Positions 53,495-63,086 of a stretch of DNA of 64,000 nucleotides are shown here, piece after piece. Position 1 is the first letter of the stretch; each line of letters begins with the position of its first letter. This DNA comes from an uncultured Paracoccaceae bacterium (GTDB lineage: Bacteria > Pseudomonadota > Alphaproteobacteria > Rhodobacterales > Rhodobacteraceae), in NCBI GenBank assembly GCA_947497185.1, contig CANMFL010000008.1:115567-179566 (forward strand). Direction: 5' to 3'. The notes beneath the pieces are model-generated. The model was not told the DNA's origin, ran no database searches, and saw nothing but the letters and a program-made list of their open reading frames with translations. The position numbers were made by a program, and so were the translations under genes.

Positions 53495-53654
53495 ACTGTC
53501 GCCTCTTACATGATTATGCACACCTTATGCCGCAGTTGCGCGTCGCTTCAAGCGGGGTCAGTAGGTAAAAAGAAGATCAAATTCGTTCTTTAGCAATTTC
53601 CCAACGTTTTTCGGCGAATCTACACGTCTATCGAAGTAACGAAGTGTGGGCACA

Positions 53655-54509
53655 ATGAAACATGACATCATCGAGGGCGGGGGCCTATCCTACGCGCCAT
53701 GTCGGTATGGGATGTCGCGGATATTTTTCCGAGGACCCAAACGCGATCTCGAAACGCCATACCTCGCCTTTCTTGGCGGAACAGAGACGTTTGGTAAATT
53801 TATCGACCGCCCGTTTCCAGCGCTTGTTGAGCGGGAAATAGGGCGGACATGCGTGAATTTTGGCTGCGTGAATGGTGGGGTCGATGCGTTTGTGAACGAC
53901 CCCACGATTATGGCCGCGTGTCACGACGCCGATGTGACGATTGTGCAGGTTATGGGGGCGAATTACCTGTCGAACAGGTTCTATTCCGTGCACCCGCGCC
54001 GCAATGACCGTTTTCTGCGAGCATCAACCGTCCTGCAGGCGATTTATGACGAGGTCGATTTTTCTGAATTTACCTTCATTCGCCACATGCTGGGCGCGTT
54101 GTACGACAGATCACCAGATCGGTTTGATATCGTGGTGTCGGAATTGCGTGCGGCGTGGACAGCGCGTATGCGGAATATGTTGAGCCAGATCGGCAAGCGG
54201 TCTATTTTATTGTGGTTCTCGCGCGAGGAATTGACCGACGAGCCTTGGCAACGCCGCGATAAACCACTGTCGGCAGATCCGTTGTTTATCACGCGAGCAA
54301 TGGTCGAAGGGTTAAGTGACCTTGTCTCAAGCACCGTGATCGCGCGCCCGTCGGACATCGCATTGTCGCAAGGCACAACGGGGATGTATTTTCCATCGCT
54401 AGAAGCAAAAGCCGCTGCTGATATGTTGAGCGTGAATTCTCACATCGAAGCCAGCGCAAAGCTGATCCCGAAAATCAAAGAAAGCTTCGTGTCTTCCATG
54501 ATTATTTAA
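53655..54509 (+). CDS. DUF6473-type protein
   Basis: A 284-aa soluble protein. The N-terminal pattern SYAPCRYGMSRIFFRGPKRDLETPYLAFLGGTETFGKF and PALVERE...NFGCVNGGVDAF resembles a roseobacter-lineage family annotated as DUF6473, sometimes found near polysaccharide or sulfotransferase-like genes. GG(T/S)E and NxGxxNGG may form an SGNH-hydrolase-like pocket, but this is only a guess. The ATG at 53655 is chosen over the GTG at 53646. It shares a terminator region with etfA. Confidence 0.72.
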   Translation: MKHDIIEGGGLSYAPCRYGMSRIFFRGPKRDLETPYLAFLGGTETFGKFIDRPFPALVEREIGRTCVNFGCVNGGVDAFVNDPTIMAACHDADVTIVQVMGANYLSNRFYSVHPRRNDRFLRASTVLQAIYDEVDFSEFTFIRHMLGALYDRSPDRFDIVVSELRAAWTARMRNMLSQIGKRSILLWFSREELTDEPWQRRDKPLSADPLFITRAMVEGLSDLVSSTVIARPSDIALSQGTTGMYFPSLEAKAAADMLSVNSHIEASAKLIPKIKESFVSSMII

Positions 54510-54529
54510 GACCGAGCCGTAAAAACGCA

Positions 54530-54555
54530 AAAGGCCCGCCAGATAGCGGGCCTTT
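54530..54555. terminator. Bidirectional terminator between DUF6473 and etfA
   Basis: AAAGGCCCGC (54530-54539) pairs perfectly with GCGGGCCTTT (54546-54555) around a 6-base loop. T-rich sequence is stronger on the minus side, favouring etfBA termination. Confidence 0.9.
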
Positions 54556-54575
54556 CGAAATCGTTTACTGGCGAC

Positions 54576-55505
54576 TTAGCCCAGTTTTTCAGTCAATTCA
54601 GGGACTGCAGTGAACAAATCCGCAACCAGACCGTAGTCTGCAACTTGGAAAATTGGTGCTTCTTCGTCCTTGTTGATCGCGACGATGATCTTGGAATCTT
54701 TCATCCCAGCAAGGTGCTGAATCGCGCCGGAAATACCAACTGCGACATAAAGATCAGGTGCAACAACTTTGCCCGTTTGACCAACCTGCCAATCGTTTGG
54801 CGCATAACCGGAATCAACCGCAGCGCGGGACGCACCCACGGCCGCGTTCAATTTGTCAGCCAATGCTTCGATCAGTTTGAAGTCATCTTCAGATCCAACA
54901 CCACGACCACCAGACACAACCACACCCGCAGATGTGAGTTCTGGACGATCAGATGCTGCAACTTTGTCTTCAACCCAATCGGACAAGCCGGGGTTCGCAG
55001 TTGCCGCAACTTTTTCAACAGAAGCAGAGCCGCCATCGCCAGCCGCATCAAATCCAGCAGTCCGGATCGTCATAACCTTTTTCGCGTCAGAAGATTTCAC
55101 AGTCTGAATCGCGTTGCCGGCATAGATCGGACGCTCGAATGTGTCGGCATCAACAACAGCCGTCACTTCGGAAATGACCATCGCATCCAGCAACGCTGCA
55201 ACGCGCGGCAAGATGTTCTTAGACGCAGCCGTAGAAGGCGCGGCGATATGATCATAATCGCCTGCCAACGACACGATCAAATCAGCAACTGGTTCCGCAA
55301 GATCGTGACCGTATGCATCATCGGACACACACAACACCTTGGAAACGCCAGCCAATTTCGCGGCTTCGTCCGCAGCACCTTCGCAACCGGAAGACGCGCA
55401 CAGAACAGTCACATCGCCGAGCGACGCAACAGCAGACAATGCTTTACCCGTTGCATCAGCGTTCAATACGCCGCCCGCAACTTCAGCAATCAGAAGTACA
55501 GCCAT
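54576..55505 (-). CDS. etfA: Electron transfer flavoprotein alpha subunit
   Basis: A 309-aa FAD-binding subunit that collects electrons from acyl-CoA, dimethylglycine and sarcosine dehydrogenases and passes them to ETF:quinone oxidoreductase. [67 protein letters not shown] and [21 protein letters not shown] form the FAD domain. It follows etfB by one base. The acyl-CoA dehydrogenase and both GcvT-fused dehydrogenases in this window are plausible donors. Confidence 0.97.
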   Translation of the reverse strand: MAVLLIAEVAGGVLNADATGKALSAVASLGDVTVLCASSGCEGAADEAAKLAGVSKVLCVSDDAYGHDLAEPVADLIVSLAGDYDHIAAPSTAASKNILPRVAALLDAMVISEVTAVVDADTFERPIYAGNAIQTVKSSDAKKVMTIRTAGFDAAGDGGSASVEKVAATANPGLSDWVEDKVAASDRPELTSAGVVVSGGRGVGSEDDFKLIEALADKLNAAVGASRAAVDSGYAPNDWQVGQTGKVVAPDLYVAVGISGAIQHLAGMKDSKIIVAINKDEEAPIFQVADYGLVADLFTAVPELTEKLG

Positions 55506-55506
55506 A

Positions 55507-56265
55507 TTACACAGCCCCCGCTTCTTTAAGTTTCTCGATCAGTTCGTCGACTGATCCGACAATGACACCCGCTTTGCGTGTTTCCGGTTCCGTTGTGCCG
55601 ACAACCGTTAAGCGTGGGGATACGTCGACGCCGTAATCCGCAGGCGTTTTCTCATCCAAAGGCTTTTTCTTGGCCTTCATGATGTTTGGCAACGACGCAT
55701 AACGTGGCTCGTTCAAGCGCAGATCAACGGTAACAATCGTTGGCATCTTCACTTTGATGGTTTGCAAGCCGCCATCAACTTCGCGAGTGACGGTGGCATG
55801 ATCGCCGTCCACATCCACCTCGGACGCGAATGTCGCTTGGGACCAACCGAGCAGGGCAGACAACATCTGACCTGTCGCGTTCATGTCGTTATCAATCGCT
55901 TGTTTACCAGCGAGAACCAAACCTGGCTCTTCTTCTTTCACAACAGCAGCGAGCAATTTGGCAACAGCCAAAGGTTCGATATCTGTGTGAACATCGTCGG
56001 CAGCCACGATCAGGATCGCGCGATCAGCACCCATCGCAAGTGCTGTGCGCAGCGTTTCTTGGGACTGTTTTACGCCGATCGAAACGGCCACGACTTCAGT
56101 CGCTTTGCCAGCTTCGCGCAGGCGGATCGCTTCTTCGACGGCAATCTCGTCGAACGGGTTCATGGACATTTTGACGTTGGCGAGATCGACACCGGAACCG
56201 TCCGCTTTGACACGAACCTTCACGTTATAATCAATCACGCGTTTGACTGGTACAAGGACCTTCAT
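55507..56265 (-). CDS. etfB: Electron transfer flavoprotein beta subunit
   Basis: A 252-aa AMP-binding subunit. [32 protein letters not shown] and the ETF-beta signature [44 protein letters not shown] are present, including the docking-loop region near residue 190. It is the first gene of etfBA, with GGGAG upstream. Confidence 0.97.
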   Translation of the reverse strand: MKVLVPVKRVIDYNVKVRVKADGSGVDLANVKMSMNPFDEIAVEEAIRLREAGKATEVVAVSIGVKQSQETLRTALAMGADRAILIVAADDVHTDIEPLAVAKLLAAVVKEEEPGLVLAGKQAIDNDMNATGQMLSALLGWSQATFASEVDVDGDHATVTREVDGGLQTIKVKMPTIVTVDLRLNEPRYASLPNIMKAKKKPLDEKTPADYGVDVSPRLTVVGTTEPETRKAGVIVGSVDELIEKLKEAGAV

Positions 56266-56411
56266 CGGCGGTTTTCTCCCTTTAGAATCAAGCGCAATAA
56301 AATTGCTCTATGGGGTGTTACCGCGAAGAACGCGGTGAAAACAGTGTAAAATCGACGCGGTAGGGTGCTGTGACGCCATGTCTTAAACTCTTGTTCAGCT
56401 TTACCAACGCC

Positions 56412-56984
56412 TTAGCGGTTCGCGCCCGGCACCCAGAGCACGTCGTCTGCGCCGTTGTTGTTGGCGATGCGGCTGGCCTGAAAGAACCAATCTGACAGGC
56501 GATTCAAGTATTTCACTGCTGCTGGATTGACGGTTTCGAGACCGGATAGTTCGACAGTCAGGCGTTCTGCGCGGCGTGAAACGGTACGGCAGAGGTGCAG
56601 ATGCGCGGCGAGGGGCGAACCGCCCGGCAAGATAAAGCTTTTGAGCGGTTGCACAGCTTTGGTCATCGTGTCGATTTGCGTCTCAAGCCGTGCGACTTGG
56701 GCGTCGGTGATCCGCAGTGGCGTGTATTCAGCGTCGGCATCTTTTTCCATGTCGGGACGGCACAGGTCCGCTCCGAGATCGAACAGGTCGTTCTGGATCA
56801 TCGCCAATTGGTCGTCGATGTCGCCCGCCGCGTGCAAACGGGCCAAGCCGACGGTCGCATTCGTCTCGTCCACCGTGCCGTAGGAATTCACGCGCACGGA
56901 ATGTTTAGCGACGCGGTCGCCATTGCCAAGTGCCGTTTCACCCGCGTCGCCGGTGCGTGTGTAAATTTTGTTTAGCGTAACCAT
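56412..56984 (-). CDS. Cob(I)yrinic acid a,c-diamide adenosyltransferase, PduO type
   Basis: A 190-aa ATP:cob(I)alamin adenosyltransferase that makes adenosylcobalamin. The ATP-binding N-terminus KIYTRTGDAGETALGNGDRV, RVNSYGTVDETNA and the helical bundle with CRTVSRRAERLTV and YLNRLSDWFFQASR are diagnostic. The ATG at 56984 follows GGGAGGG; the longer frame starts inside the upstream small gene. Confidence 0.95.
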   Translation of the reverse strand: MVTLNKIYTRTGDAGETALGNGDRVAKHSVRVNSYGTVDETNATVGLARLHAAGDIDDQLAMIQNDLFDLGADLCRPDMEKDADAEYTPLRITDAQVARLETQIDTMTKAVQPLKSFILPGGSPLAAHLHLCRTVSRRAERLTVELSGLETVNPAAVKYLNRLSDWFFQASRIANNNGADDVLWVPGANR

Positions 56985-56988
56985 GATG

Positions 56989-57195
56989 TTACCCTCCCTG
57001 ACGGCGCAAGAATACATAAAGCAAGATCAGTAGGACGGCTACAAACTGTGCCCCGATCCGGTAGCGCATGATCTTATTGGCGTATTTGCGATTGAATTCG
57101 CCGCCCTTTCCAAAGGTGCCAACGCCGACCAAAAGGATCGCAAGCACGATCAAAACGGCAATCACAACAAGTATAAATAGCGGATCGTTCAGCAT
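56989..57195 (-). CDS. Small twin-transmembrane protein (HIG1-like)
   Basis: A 67-aa protein with two membrane helices (about 5-25 and 48-63) joined by a short loop FGKGGEFNRKYANKIMRYRI, the pattern of bacterial HIG1-domain proteins linked to respiratory complexes. AAAGGAC lies before the ATG at 57195. Its stop is 4 nt from the adenosyltransferase start, so the two are cotranscribed. Confidence 0.85.
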   Translation of the reverse strand: MLNDPLFILVVIAVLIVLAILLVGVGTFGKGGEFNRKYANKIMRYRIGAQFVAVLLILLYVFLRRQGG

Positions 57196-57266
57196 GGTAT
57201 GTCCTTTGTTTCTCACATCAGGACTTAGCAGGGCGAGCGCAGAAAGAAAGAGGCCCGATTGCCGCG

Positions 57267-58094
57267 TCAGCCCTTTTGGATGATCCAGTCTAGGGCGCGT
57301 GTCGGCAAAATGCGTCGCAATGCGCCCATCATATGCGTCGGCAAGGTCACGTAGTACCGTGCCTTTGGTCGTTTGCTTTCCAGTGCGCGGATGATTTTTT
57401 TTGTCGTCGCAGAGGCGGGTAGTTCAAATTTATCTGGACCGCGATCTTTGTACAGCCGCTGACGCAACTCGCCGTATTGTTCGCTACGCGCAGAGTTTTC
57501 GTGATCGACCCATTGTTCGAAATGCGGGATCGAATTGACCCGAATTTTCGAGGTGATCGGTCCCGGTTCCAGCAAAATGATCTTGATAGGCGTGTCGGCC
57601 ATTTCGAGGCGCAGAACATCCGTCAGCCCTTCAATCGCGAACTTCGTGGACACATACGCGCCGCGCCATTTCATCGCGACAAGGCCTAGCACTGACGAAC
57701 AGTTGATAATCCGGCCATGCCCTTGGTTCCGCATCACGGGAATCACGGTTTGGGTCAATTCGTGAACACCAAAGACGTTCGCCTCGAATATCTCACGCAG
57801 GGCGCCACGCGGCAGGTCTTCGACAGCGCCGGGGCAGGCGAAAGCGCCGTTGTTATATAGCGCATCCAGTGTGCCGCCCGTCGCCTCTAGCACTTCGGCC
57901 AGTCCGTTGTAGATCGTGTCTGTGTCGGCGTAATCGATCAATGGGGATTCGAACCCTTCTTCGATTAAACGTGCGCAATCATGGGCTTGGCGGCAGGATG
58001 CAAAGACGCGCCAGCCTTTTGCGCGCAAGCCATGCGCTGCGTCGTAGCCAATGCCGCTAGAGCAGCCAGTAATCAGGATGGATTTTTGTGTCAT
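57267..58094 (-). CDS. Short-chain dehydrogenase/reductase
   Basis: A 275-aa classical SDR. ILITGCSSGIGYDAAHGLRAKGW is the cofactor loop, DALYNNGAFACPG matches the NNAG motif, and Ser (NCSSVLG) with YVSTKFAIEGL gives the catalytic Tyr and Lys. The motif ARYYVTLPTHMMGALRRILP near the C-terminus is common in SDRs acting on lipids or sterol-like substrates. The exact substrate is unknown. Confidence 0.9.
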   Translation of the reverse strand: MTQKSILITGCSSGIGYDAAHGLRAKGWRVFASCRQAHDCARLIEEGFESPLIDYADTDTIYNGLAEVLEATGGTLDALYNNGAFACPGAVEDLPRGALREIFEANVFGVHELTQTVIPVMRNQGHGRIINCSSVLGLVAMKWRGAYVSTKFAIEGLTDVLRLEMADTPIKIILLEPGPITSKIRVNSIPHFEQWVDHENSARSEQYGELRQRLYKDRGPDKFELPASATTKKIIRALESKRPKARYYVTLPTHMMGALRRILPTRALDWIIQKG

Positions 58095-58139
58095 GATGCC
58101 TTGTGCGGCTAAGCTGGGTGTTGCGCAAGTCCGCTTGGA

Positions 58140-58592
58140 TCAGCCGTCGGTCAAAAGCCGCTCGGCCATCCACCCGATTTGACCTGTTGAGACCACTTCA
58201 ACGCGCGCCCACCCTTCGCGGTTCACTTCAAGAACCTCTGTTCGTGCGCCGCGATCCAGTGTTGTGACCACGTCAAACGATGTGCCGGGGCCTTGGCGCA
58301 TATTCACGCGGGAACCCGCAACAGCGCGAATGTCTAGCACAGCAGGGGCCGCGACGGGGATGGTCGTGGCTGGCGTTGTGTCGAGAGAAACAGGTGTCAC
58401 AGTCGGGTTCAACGCGATCAAAGATGCGGCATTGCTACGCGACACGGCCACATCCGTGGTAAATTCAACAGGCTGCACGTCGGCGGCATCTGCGACACTG
58501 ACACGGCTTTCGGGCACGAAATCGGACCCACCAGAAAATTCATAAAACGCAAAGCCAAGTGCAAAAAATGAAACGATAATAAATTTACCCAC
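58140..58592 (-). CDS. SH3-domain membrane-anchored protein
   Basis: About 150 aa. An N-terminal hydrophobic helix (KFIIVSFFALGFAFYEFSG) is followed by a Pro/Thr/Val-rich linker (about 30-90) and a bacterial SH3 domain (VAGSRVNMRQGPGTSFDVVTTLDRGARTEVLE...GWMAERLL). It is probably periplasmic and binds peptidoglycan. The GTG at 58592 is chosen because GGGGG lies 5 nt upstream; longer starts at 58661 (ATG) and 58769 are possible. It is divergent from parC. Confidence 0.83.
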   Translation of the reverse strand: MGKFIIVSFFALGFAFYEFSGGSDFVPESRVSVADAADVQPVEFTTDVAVSRSNAASLIALNPTVTPVSLDTTPATTIPVAAPAVLDIRAVAGSRVNMRQGPGTSFDVVTTLDRGARTEVLEVNREGWARVEVVSTGQIGWMAERLLTDG

Positions 58593-58730
58593 AATGTCCC
58601 CCAGACGAATCGATAAGCGGTATTTCGCTGGTATAACACACAGGTGCGTGAATAGTTTCATGGGGAAAACTTTTAGAGTCGCGTCGTAACGCCGCTTTAC
58701 GGCAAATCGGTTGGCCGCTAAACGGATCGC

Positions 58731-61049
58731 ATGAGCAATGACACATCCGACACCGATCCAATCCCACAATCGTCCGACGTGACAGAACCGCTGCGCCGTG
58801 CGCTTGGTGAACGGTATCTGACATATGCGTTGTCGACGATCATGAACAGGGCGCTGCCTGATGCCCGTGACGGTTTAAAGCCGGTGCACCGTCGGATTTT
58901 GTTTGCGATGCGCGAACTCAAGCTAAGCTCGACGGGCGGCTTCCGTAAGTCGGCCAAGATTTCAGGCGACGTGATGGGGAACTATCACCCCCACGGTGAC
59001 ACCGCGATCTACGATGCGATGGCGCGTTTGGCCCAAGATTTTAACGTTCGGTATCCGCTGGTTGATGGCCAAGGTAACTTTGGTAACATCGACGGGGATA
59101 ACCCCGCTGCTGCGCGATATACCGAAGCACGGATGACCGCCGCCGCCGAGGCGCTGATGGAAGGCTTGACTGAAAACGCAGTCGATTACCGTCCGAACTA
59201 TGACGGCACACTTGACGAACCTGTTGTTTTTCCGGCTGCTTTCCCGAACTTACTCGCCAACGGGTCCTCTGGGATCGCTGTTGGTATGGCCACGAATATC
59301 CCGCCGCATAACCTGCACGAATTGATCGACGCTTGTTTGCATCTGATCAAAACACCTGATGCGCGTGACGAAACTTTGCTCAACTACATCCCCGGGCCGG
59401 ACTTTCCGACAGGTGGCGTGATCGTCGAGCCGAAAGAAAACATCGCGGAAGCGTATCGGACGGGCCGTGGGTCATTCCGTCTGCGCTCGAAATGGGAAAT
59501 CGAAGACCTTGGTCGCGGTCAGTGGCAGATCGTCGTCACTGAAATCCCGTATCAGGTGCAGAAATCCAAGCTGATCGAAAAGCTGGCCGAGATTATTCAG
59601 ATTAAAAAAGTGCCGTTGCTGGCTGACGTACGTGACGAATCTGCTGAAGACATTCGTGTGGTGCTAGAGCCGCGTGCGAAAACCGTTGATCCAGAGGTCT
59701 TGATGGGCATGTTGTTCCGCAATTCCGACCTTGAAACGCGCTTTAGTCTCAACATGAACGTGCTGATCGACGGGCTTGTGCCCAAGGTGTGTTCGATCAA
59801 AGAGGTGCTGCGCGCTTTCCTTGATCACCGCCAGCAGGTTCTGATCCGCCGCACACAGCACCGCGTTGAAAAGATTGATCACCGCCTCGAAGTTCTCGAT
59901 GGCTTCATCATCGCGTTTCTAAATCTGGACCGCGTGATTGATATTATCCGCTACGACGATACGCCAAAACCCGCGTTGACGACCGAAGACTGGGCACTGG
60001 ATCATGTCCGCGCGACGTCTGACAAAGACTACGCCTCGCCAATTGGTGTCGTGACTGACGCCGAGATCGCGCTGACCGAAGTCCAAGCCGAAGCGATCCT
60101 GAACATGCGCTTGCGGTCCTTGCGCCGCCTCGAAGAACTCGAATTGATCGCTGAACGTGACGCCCTGCGGGCCGAACGTGCTGGCTTGATCGAAATACTT
60201 GGCTCTGTTGAATTGCAGTGGGACAAGATCGCCGAGCAACTGCGCGAGACCCGCAAACAATTCGGTCGCAGCAGTCCTGGCGGTGCGCGTCGCACGCAAT
60301 TCGCCGAAGCTGGCGAAATCGTCGAAGTGCCGTTTGAGGCAATGATCGAAAAAGAACCGATCACTGTTGTCTGTTCCAAAATGGGCTGGGTGCGGGCCAT
60401 GACAGGCCACATCGACCTGACCCGCGAATTGAAATTCAAAGACGGTGACGAAGCCCGATTTGTGTTCCACGCAGAAACCACTGACCGTCTGCTGGTCTTT
60501 GGCGCGAACGGGCGGTTCTACACTGTCACTGCCGCCAATCTGCCGGGCGGACGGGGCATGGGCGAACCGCTGCGCCTGATGATCGACCTGCCGAACGACG
60601 TCGAAATTCTGGACATCATTATTCACAAACCGGGAATGCGTCTGCTTGTGGCGTCAAGCGAAGGTAACGGATTTATCGTGCCGGAAGACGACGTGCTGGC
60701 GCAAACACGGACGGGTAAACAGGTGCTGAATGTCGGCTCTGCACGTGCCTTGGTTTGCAAGCGCGTGAACGGCGATAGCATGGCTGTTGTTGGTGAAAAC
60801 CGTAAGGTGCTTGTGTTCTCTCTTGATGAACTGCCCGAAATGGCGCGCGGTAAAGGTGTTCGTTTGCAGCGTTACAAAGACGGTGGCTTGTCGGATGCAA
60901 TCACGTTCCAGCTTGCGGACGGGCTGTCATGGCTTGATCCAGCAGGGCGGACGCGCACGCAAACCGACTTAGATGAATGGATCGGTAAACGTGCGTCTGC
61001 GGGTCGCATGGCCCCACGTGGTTTCCCGCGAGACAACAAATTCACCTGA
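58731..61049 (+). CDS. parC: DNA topoisomerase IV subunit A
   Basis: A 772-aa type IIA topoisomerase subunit that decatenates daughter chromosomes. RYLTYALSTIMNRALPDARDGLKPVHRRILFAM opens the breakage-reunion domain, and Y130 in AARYTEARM is the DNA-linked tyrosine. The quinolone-resistance region reads HPHGDTAIYDAM, with Thr91 at the position of E. coli ParC Ser80 and Asp95 at that of Glu84. The C-terminal domain has the shorter beta-pinwheel without the GyrA box, which favours ParC over GyrA. Monocistronic. Confidence 0.95.
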   Translation: MSNDTSDTDPIPQSSDVTEPLRRALGERYLTYALSTIMNRALPDARDGLKPVHRRILFAMRELKLSSTGGFRKSAKISGDVMGNYHPHGDTAIYDAMARLAQDFNVRYPLVDGQGNFGNIDGDNPAAARYTEARMTAAAEALMEGLTENAVDYRPNYDGTLDEPVVFPAAFPNLLANGSSGIAVGMATNIPPHNLHELIDACLHLIKTPDARDETLLNYIPGPDFPTGGVIVEPKENIAEAYRTGRGSFRLRSKWEIEDLGRGQWQIVVTEIPYQVQKSKLIEKLAEIIQIKKVPLLADVRDESAEDIRVVLEPRAKTVDPEVLMGMLFRNSDLETRFSLNMNVLIDGLVPKVCSIKEVLRAFLDHRQQVLIRRTQHRVEKIDHRLEVLDGFIIAFLNLDRVIDIIRYDDTPKPALTTEDWALDHVRATSDKDYASPIGVVTDAEIALTEVQAEAILNMRLRSLRRLEELELIAERDALRAERAGLIEILGSVELQWDKIAEQLRETRKQFGRSSPGGARRTQFAEAGEIVEVPFEAMIEKEPITVVCSKMGWVRAMTGHIDLTRELKFKDGDEARFVFHAETTDRLLVFGANGRFYTVTAANLPGGRGMGEPLRLMIDLPNDVEILDIIIHKPGMRLLVASSEGNGFIVPEDDVLAQTRTGKQVLNVGSARALVCKRVNGDSMAVVGENRKVLVFSLDELPEMARGKGVRLQRYKDGGLSDAITFQLADGLSWLDPAGRTRTQTDLDEWIGKRASAGRMAPRGFPRDNKFT

Positions 61050-61057
61050 TCCGGCAT

Positions 61058-61097
61058 CTGTCACAAAACTGCATCGCAACCGTCACATAACTGAGAT
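61058..61097 (+). promoter_or_regulatory. Pho box upstream of phoX
   Basis: Direct repeats with 11-bp period: CTGTCAC (61058), CTGCATC (61069), CCGTCAC (61080) and CTGAGAT (61091), separated by A-rich 4-mers. This is the PhoB binding pattern. It ends about 54 nt before the phoX start. Confidence 0.8.
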
Positions 61098-61151
61098 TTA
61101 TCGCCCCTAAGGTGCCCCCATATTGAGCCACCAATCTGGGGAGCCACGGTG

Positions 61152-63047
61152 ATGAGCGATGACAATACTTACGATCTTTCTTGGGACGAATGGGACGAAC
61201 TACAGCGCCCAGCCGCTGCGACAACTGACTTTGACGCTGTCGTTGAAACCGCAATTTCGCGTCGCGGATTTCTTAGCGGCATCGTAGCCTTCGGGTCCGG
61301 CGCGGCCGTGATGGGCGCGGGCACATTGCTGTCCACCACATCCGTCGAAGCGCAGGCTGCTGGCCGCTTTGGGTTCGACCCGATTGCGATCCAGACCGAC
61401 AACACAATCCACGTGCCAACAGGCTATTCATGGTCGCCCGTTGCGAAGTGGGGCGAGCCGCTGTTTTCCGACGCCGAAGACCTGAGCCAGGATTTTGGCG
61501 TGGGCGTGGCCAGCTCTGATCGCGTGTTTGGTGAAAACACCGACGGGATGGAAACTTTCGTTGTTGATGGTCGCCAAGTGATCGCCGTGAACCATGAATA
61601 TGTGAACACGAAAATCAACCTGCCACAAAACGCCGATGGCGCTGTGCTAAGCGCGGATGACGTGCTGACATTGCAAAACATGCAGGGCGTGACCGTGATG
61701 GAAGTCGCGGAAAGCGCAGATGGTTGGGGCATCGTAGTCGATAGCGACTTGAACCGCCGTATCACGCAGCTGACACCAATGGCGATTTCCGGTCCTGCGG
61801 CTGGTCACGACTTGATGAAGACCGAGGCTGATCCGGACGGCATGACCGTGCTGGGGACGATGAACAACTGTGGTGCTGGCAAGACGCCTTGGGGCACGTA
61901 TCTGACCTGTGAAGAGAACTTTAACGGGTATTTCGGCTCCACCGACGCGGATTTCGTAGCACCAGACGGCTACGCGCGTTATGGCATCGGCGCTGAAGGC
62001 CGCTATGCCTACGAAAAATTCGATACCCGTTTCGACACATCCAAGAACCCGAACGAGCCGAACCGCTTCGGCTATGTCGTGGAGATCGACCCAAGCGACC
62101 CAACTGCGATGCCTGTGAAACACACAGCCTTGGGCCGGTTTAAACATGAAAACGCAGCCGTGGTTATCGCACCTGATGGCCGTGTTGTCGTCTATCTGGG
62201 CGACGATGAGCGAGGCGAATTCCTGTACAAATACGTGTCCACAGGCGTCTACACACCGGGCGGCCCAACAGACACATTGCTCAGCGACGGGCAACTTTAC
62301 GCAGCCAAGTTCGATACAAACATGACTGGCGAATGGCTCGCGTTGACGCCAGAAGCCACAGGCATGGACGCTGCTGAAATCGCGATCTTCACACGGACGG
62401 CTGCGTCGGCGGTTGGTGCCACAACGATGGATCGTCCTGAATGGGTCGCTGTGAACCCCGTTGCGGTCGAAGCTTACTGCGCTTTGACCAACAACTCGCG
62501 GCGCGGTCCTGATTTCACTAACGCGGGCGGTGATCCTGCCGTTGCAATCGAAGGGTCGCCAAACCCGCGCGATGCCAACAACTACGGTCAAATCGTGCGT
62601 TGGCGTCCTGAAAATGACGATCACGCAGCGATTGATTTCACATGGGATCTTTATGTGATGGCGGGCAACCCTACCGTGCATGACGACGCATATGCCGGGT
62701 CCGATAACATCAACGAAGGTAACTTGTTCAACTCGCCTGACGGGATGATGTTCGACAGCACTGGCCTGCTTTGGATCCAGACTGACGGCGACGACAGCAA
62801 CGAAGAAGGCTACGCTGGCATGGGCAACAACCAGATGCTCGCGGGCGATCCTGCAACGGGTCAGATCGAACGCTTCATGACAGGGCCAAACGGGTCCGAA
62901 GTCACGGGCCTCGCGTGGTCAGCAGACAAACGCACGATGTTCGTCGGCATCCAGCACCCGTCAGCACCGTTCCCGGATGGTGAAGGAATGCTGGCACGAT
63001 CTTCCATCGTGGCGATCAAGCGGGACGATAATGCGCTTGTAGGTTAA
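61152..63047 (+). CDS. phoX: PhoX family alkaline phosphatase
   Basis: A 631-aa exported calcium/iron-type phosphatase releasing phosphate from organic esters. The Tat signal has SRRGFLSG with the twin Arg at 37-38 before a hydrophobic stretch ending near SVEA. VNHEYV, NNCGAGKTPWGTYLTCEENF, GRFKHENAAV and YLGDDERGEFLYKYVS are PhoX motifs that hold the metal ligands. The ATG at 61152 follows GGGAG. A Pho box upstream shows phosphate control, and a strong hairpin lies just after the stop. Confidence 0.95.
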   Translation: MSDDNTYDLSWDEWDELQRPAAATTDFDAVVETAISRRGFLSGIVAFGSGAAVMGAGTLLSTTSVEAQAAGRFGFDPIAIQTDNTIHVPTGYSWSPVAKWGEPLFSDAEDLSQDFGVGVASSDRVFGENTDGMETFVVDGRQVIAVNHEYVNTKINLPQNADGAVLSADDVLTLQNMQGVTVMEVAESADGWGIVVDSDLNRRITQLTPMAISGPAAGHDLMKTEADPDGMTVLGTMNNCGAGKTPWGTYLTCEENFNGYFGSTDADFVAPDGYARYGIGAEGRYAYEKFDTRFDTSKNPNEPNRFGYVVEIDPSDPTAMPVKHTALGRFKHENAAVVIAPDGRVVVYLGDDERGEFLYKYVSTGVYTPGGPTDTLLSDGQLYAAKFDTNMTGEWLALTPEATGMDAAEIAIFTRTAASAVGATTMDRPEWVAVNPVAVEAYCALTNNSRRGPDFTNAGGDPAVAIEGSPNPRDANNYGQIVRWRPENDDHAAIDFTWDLYVMAGNPTVHDDAYAGSDNINEGNLFNSPDGMMFDSTGLLWIQTDGDDSNEEGYAGMGNNQMLAGDPATGQIERFMTGPNGSEVTGLAWSADKRTMFVGIQHPSAPFPDGEGMLARSSIVAIKRDDNALVG

Positions 63048-63055
63048 CCAGTGCA

Positions 63056-63081
63056 TGGGCGGGCCAAGCGCGGCCCGCCCA
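63056..63081. terminator. Bidirectional terminator after phoX
   Basis: TGGGCGGGCC (63056-63065) pairs perfectly with GGCCCGCCCA (63072-63081) around a 6-base loop between two converging genes. T-runs are short, so its strength is uncertain. Confidence 0.75.
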
Positions 63082-63086
63082 CTTTC

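Noticed and set aside
57945..57956. GGATTCGAACCC, which looks like the T-arm of a minus-strand tRNA
   Set aside because: It lies inside the SDR coding sequence, in a conserved part of that protein, and no acceptor stem or anticodon arm can be built around it.
61647..62681. 344-aa open frame on the minus strand opposite phoX
   Set aside because: Antisense shadow of a clearly identified PhoX gene, with no ribosome-binding site or recognisable motif.
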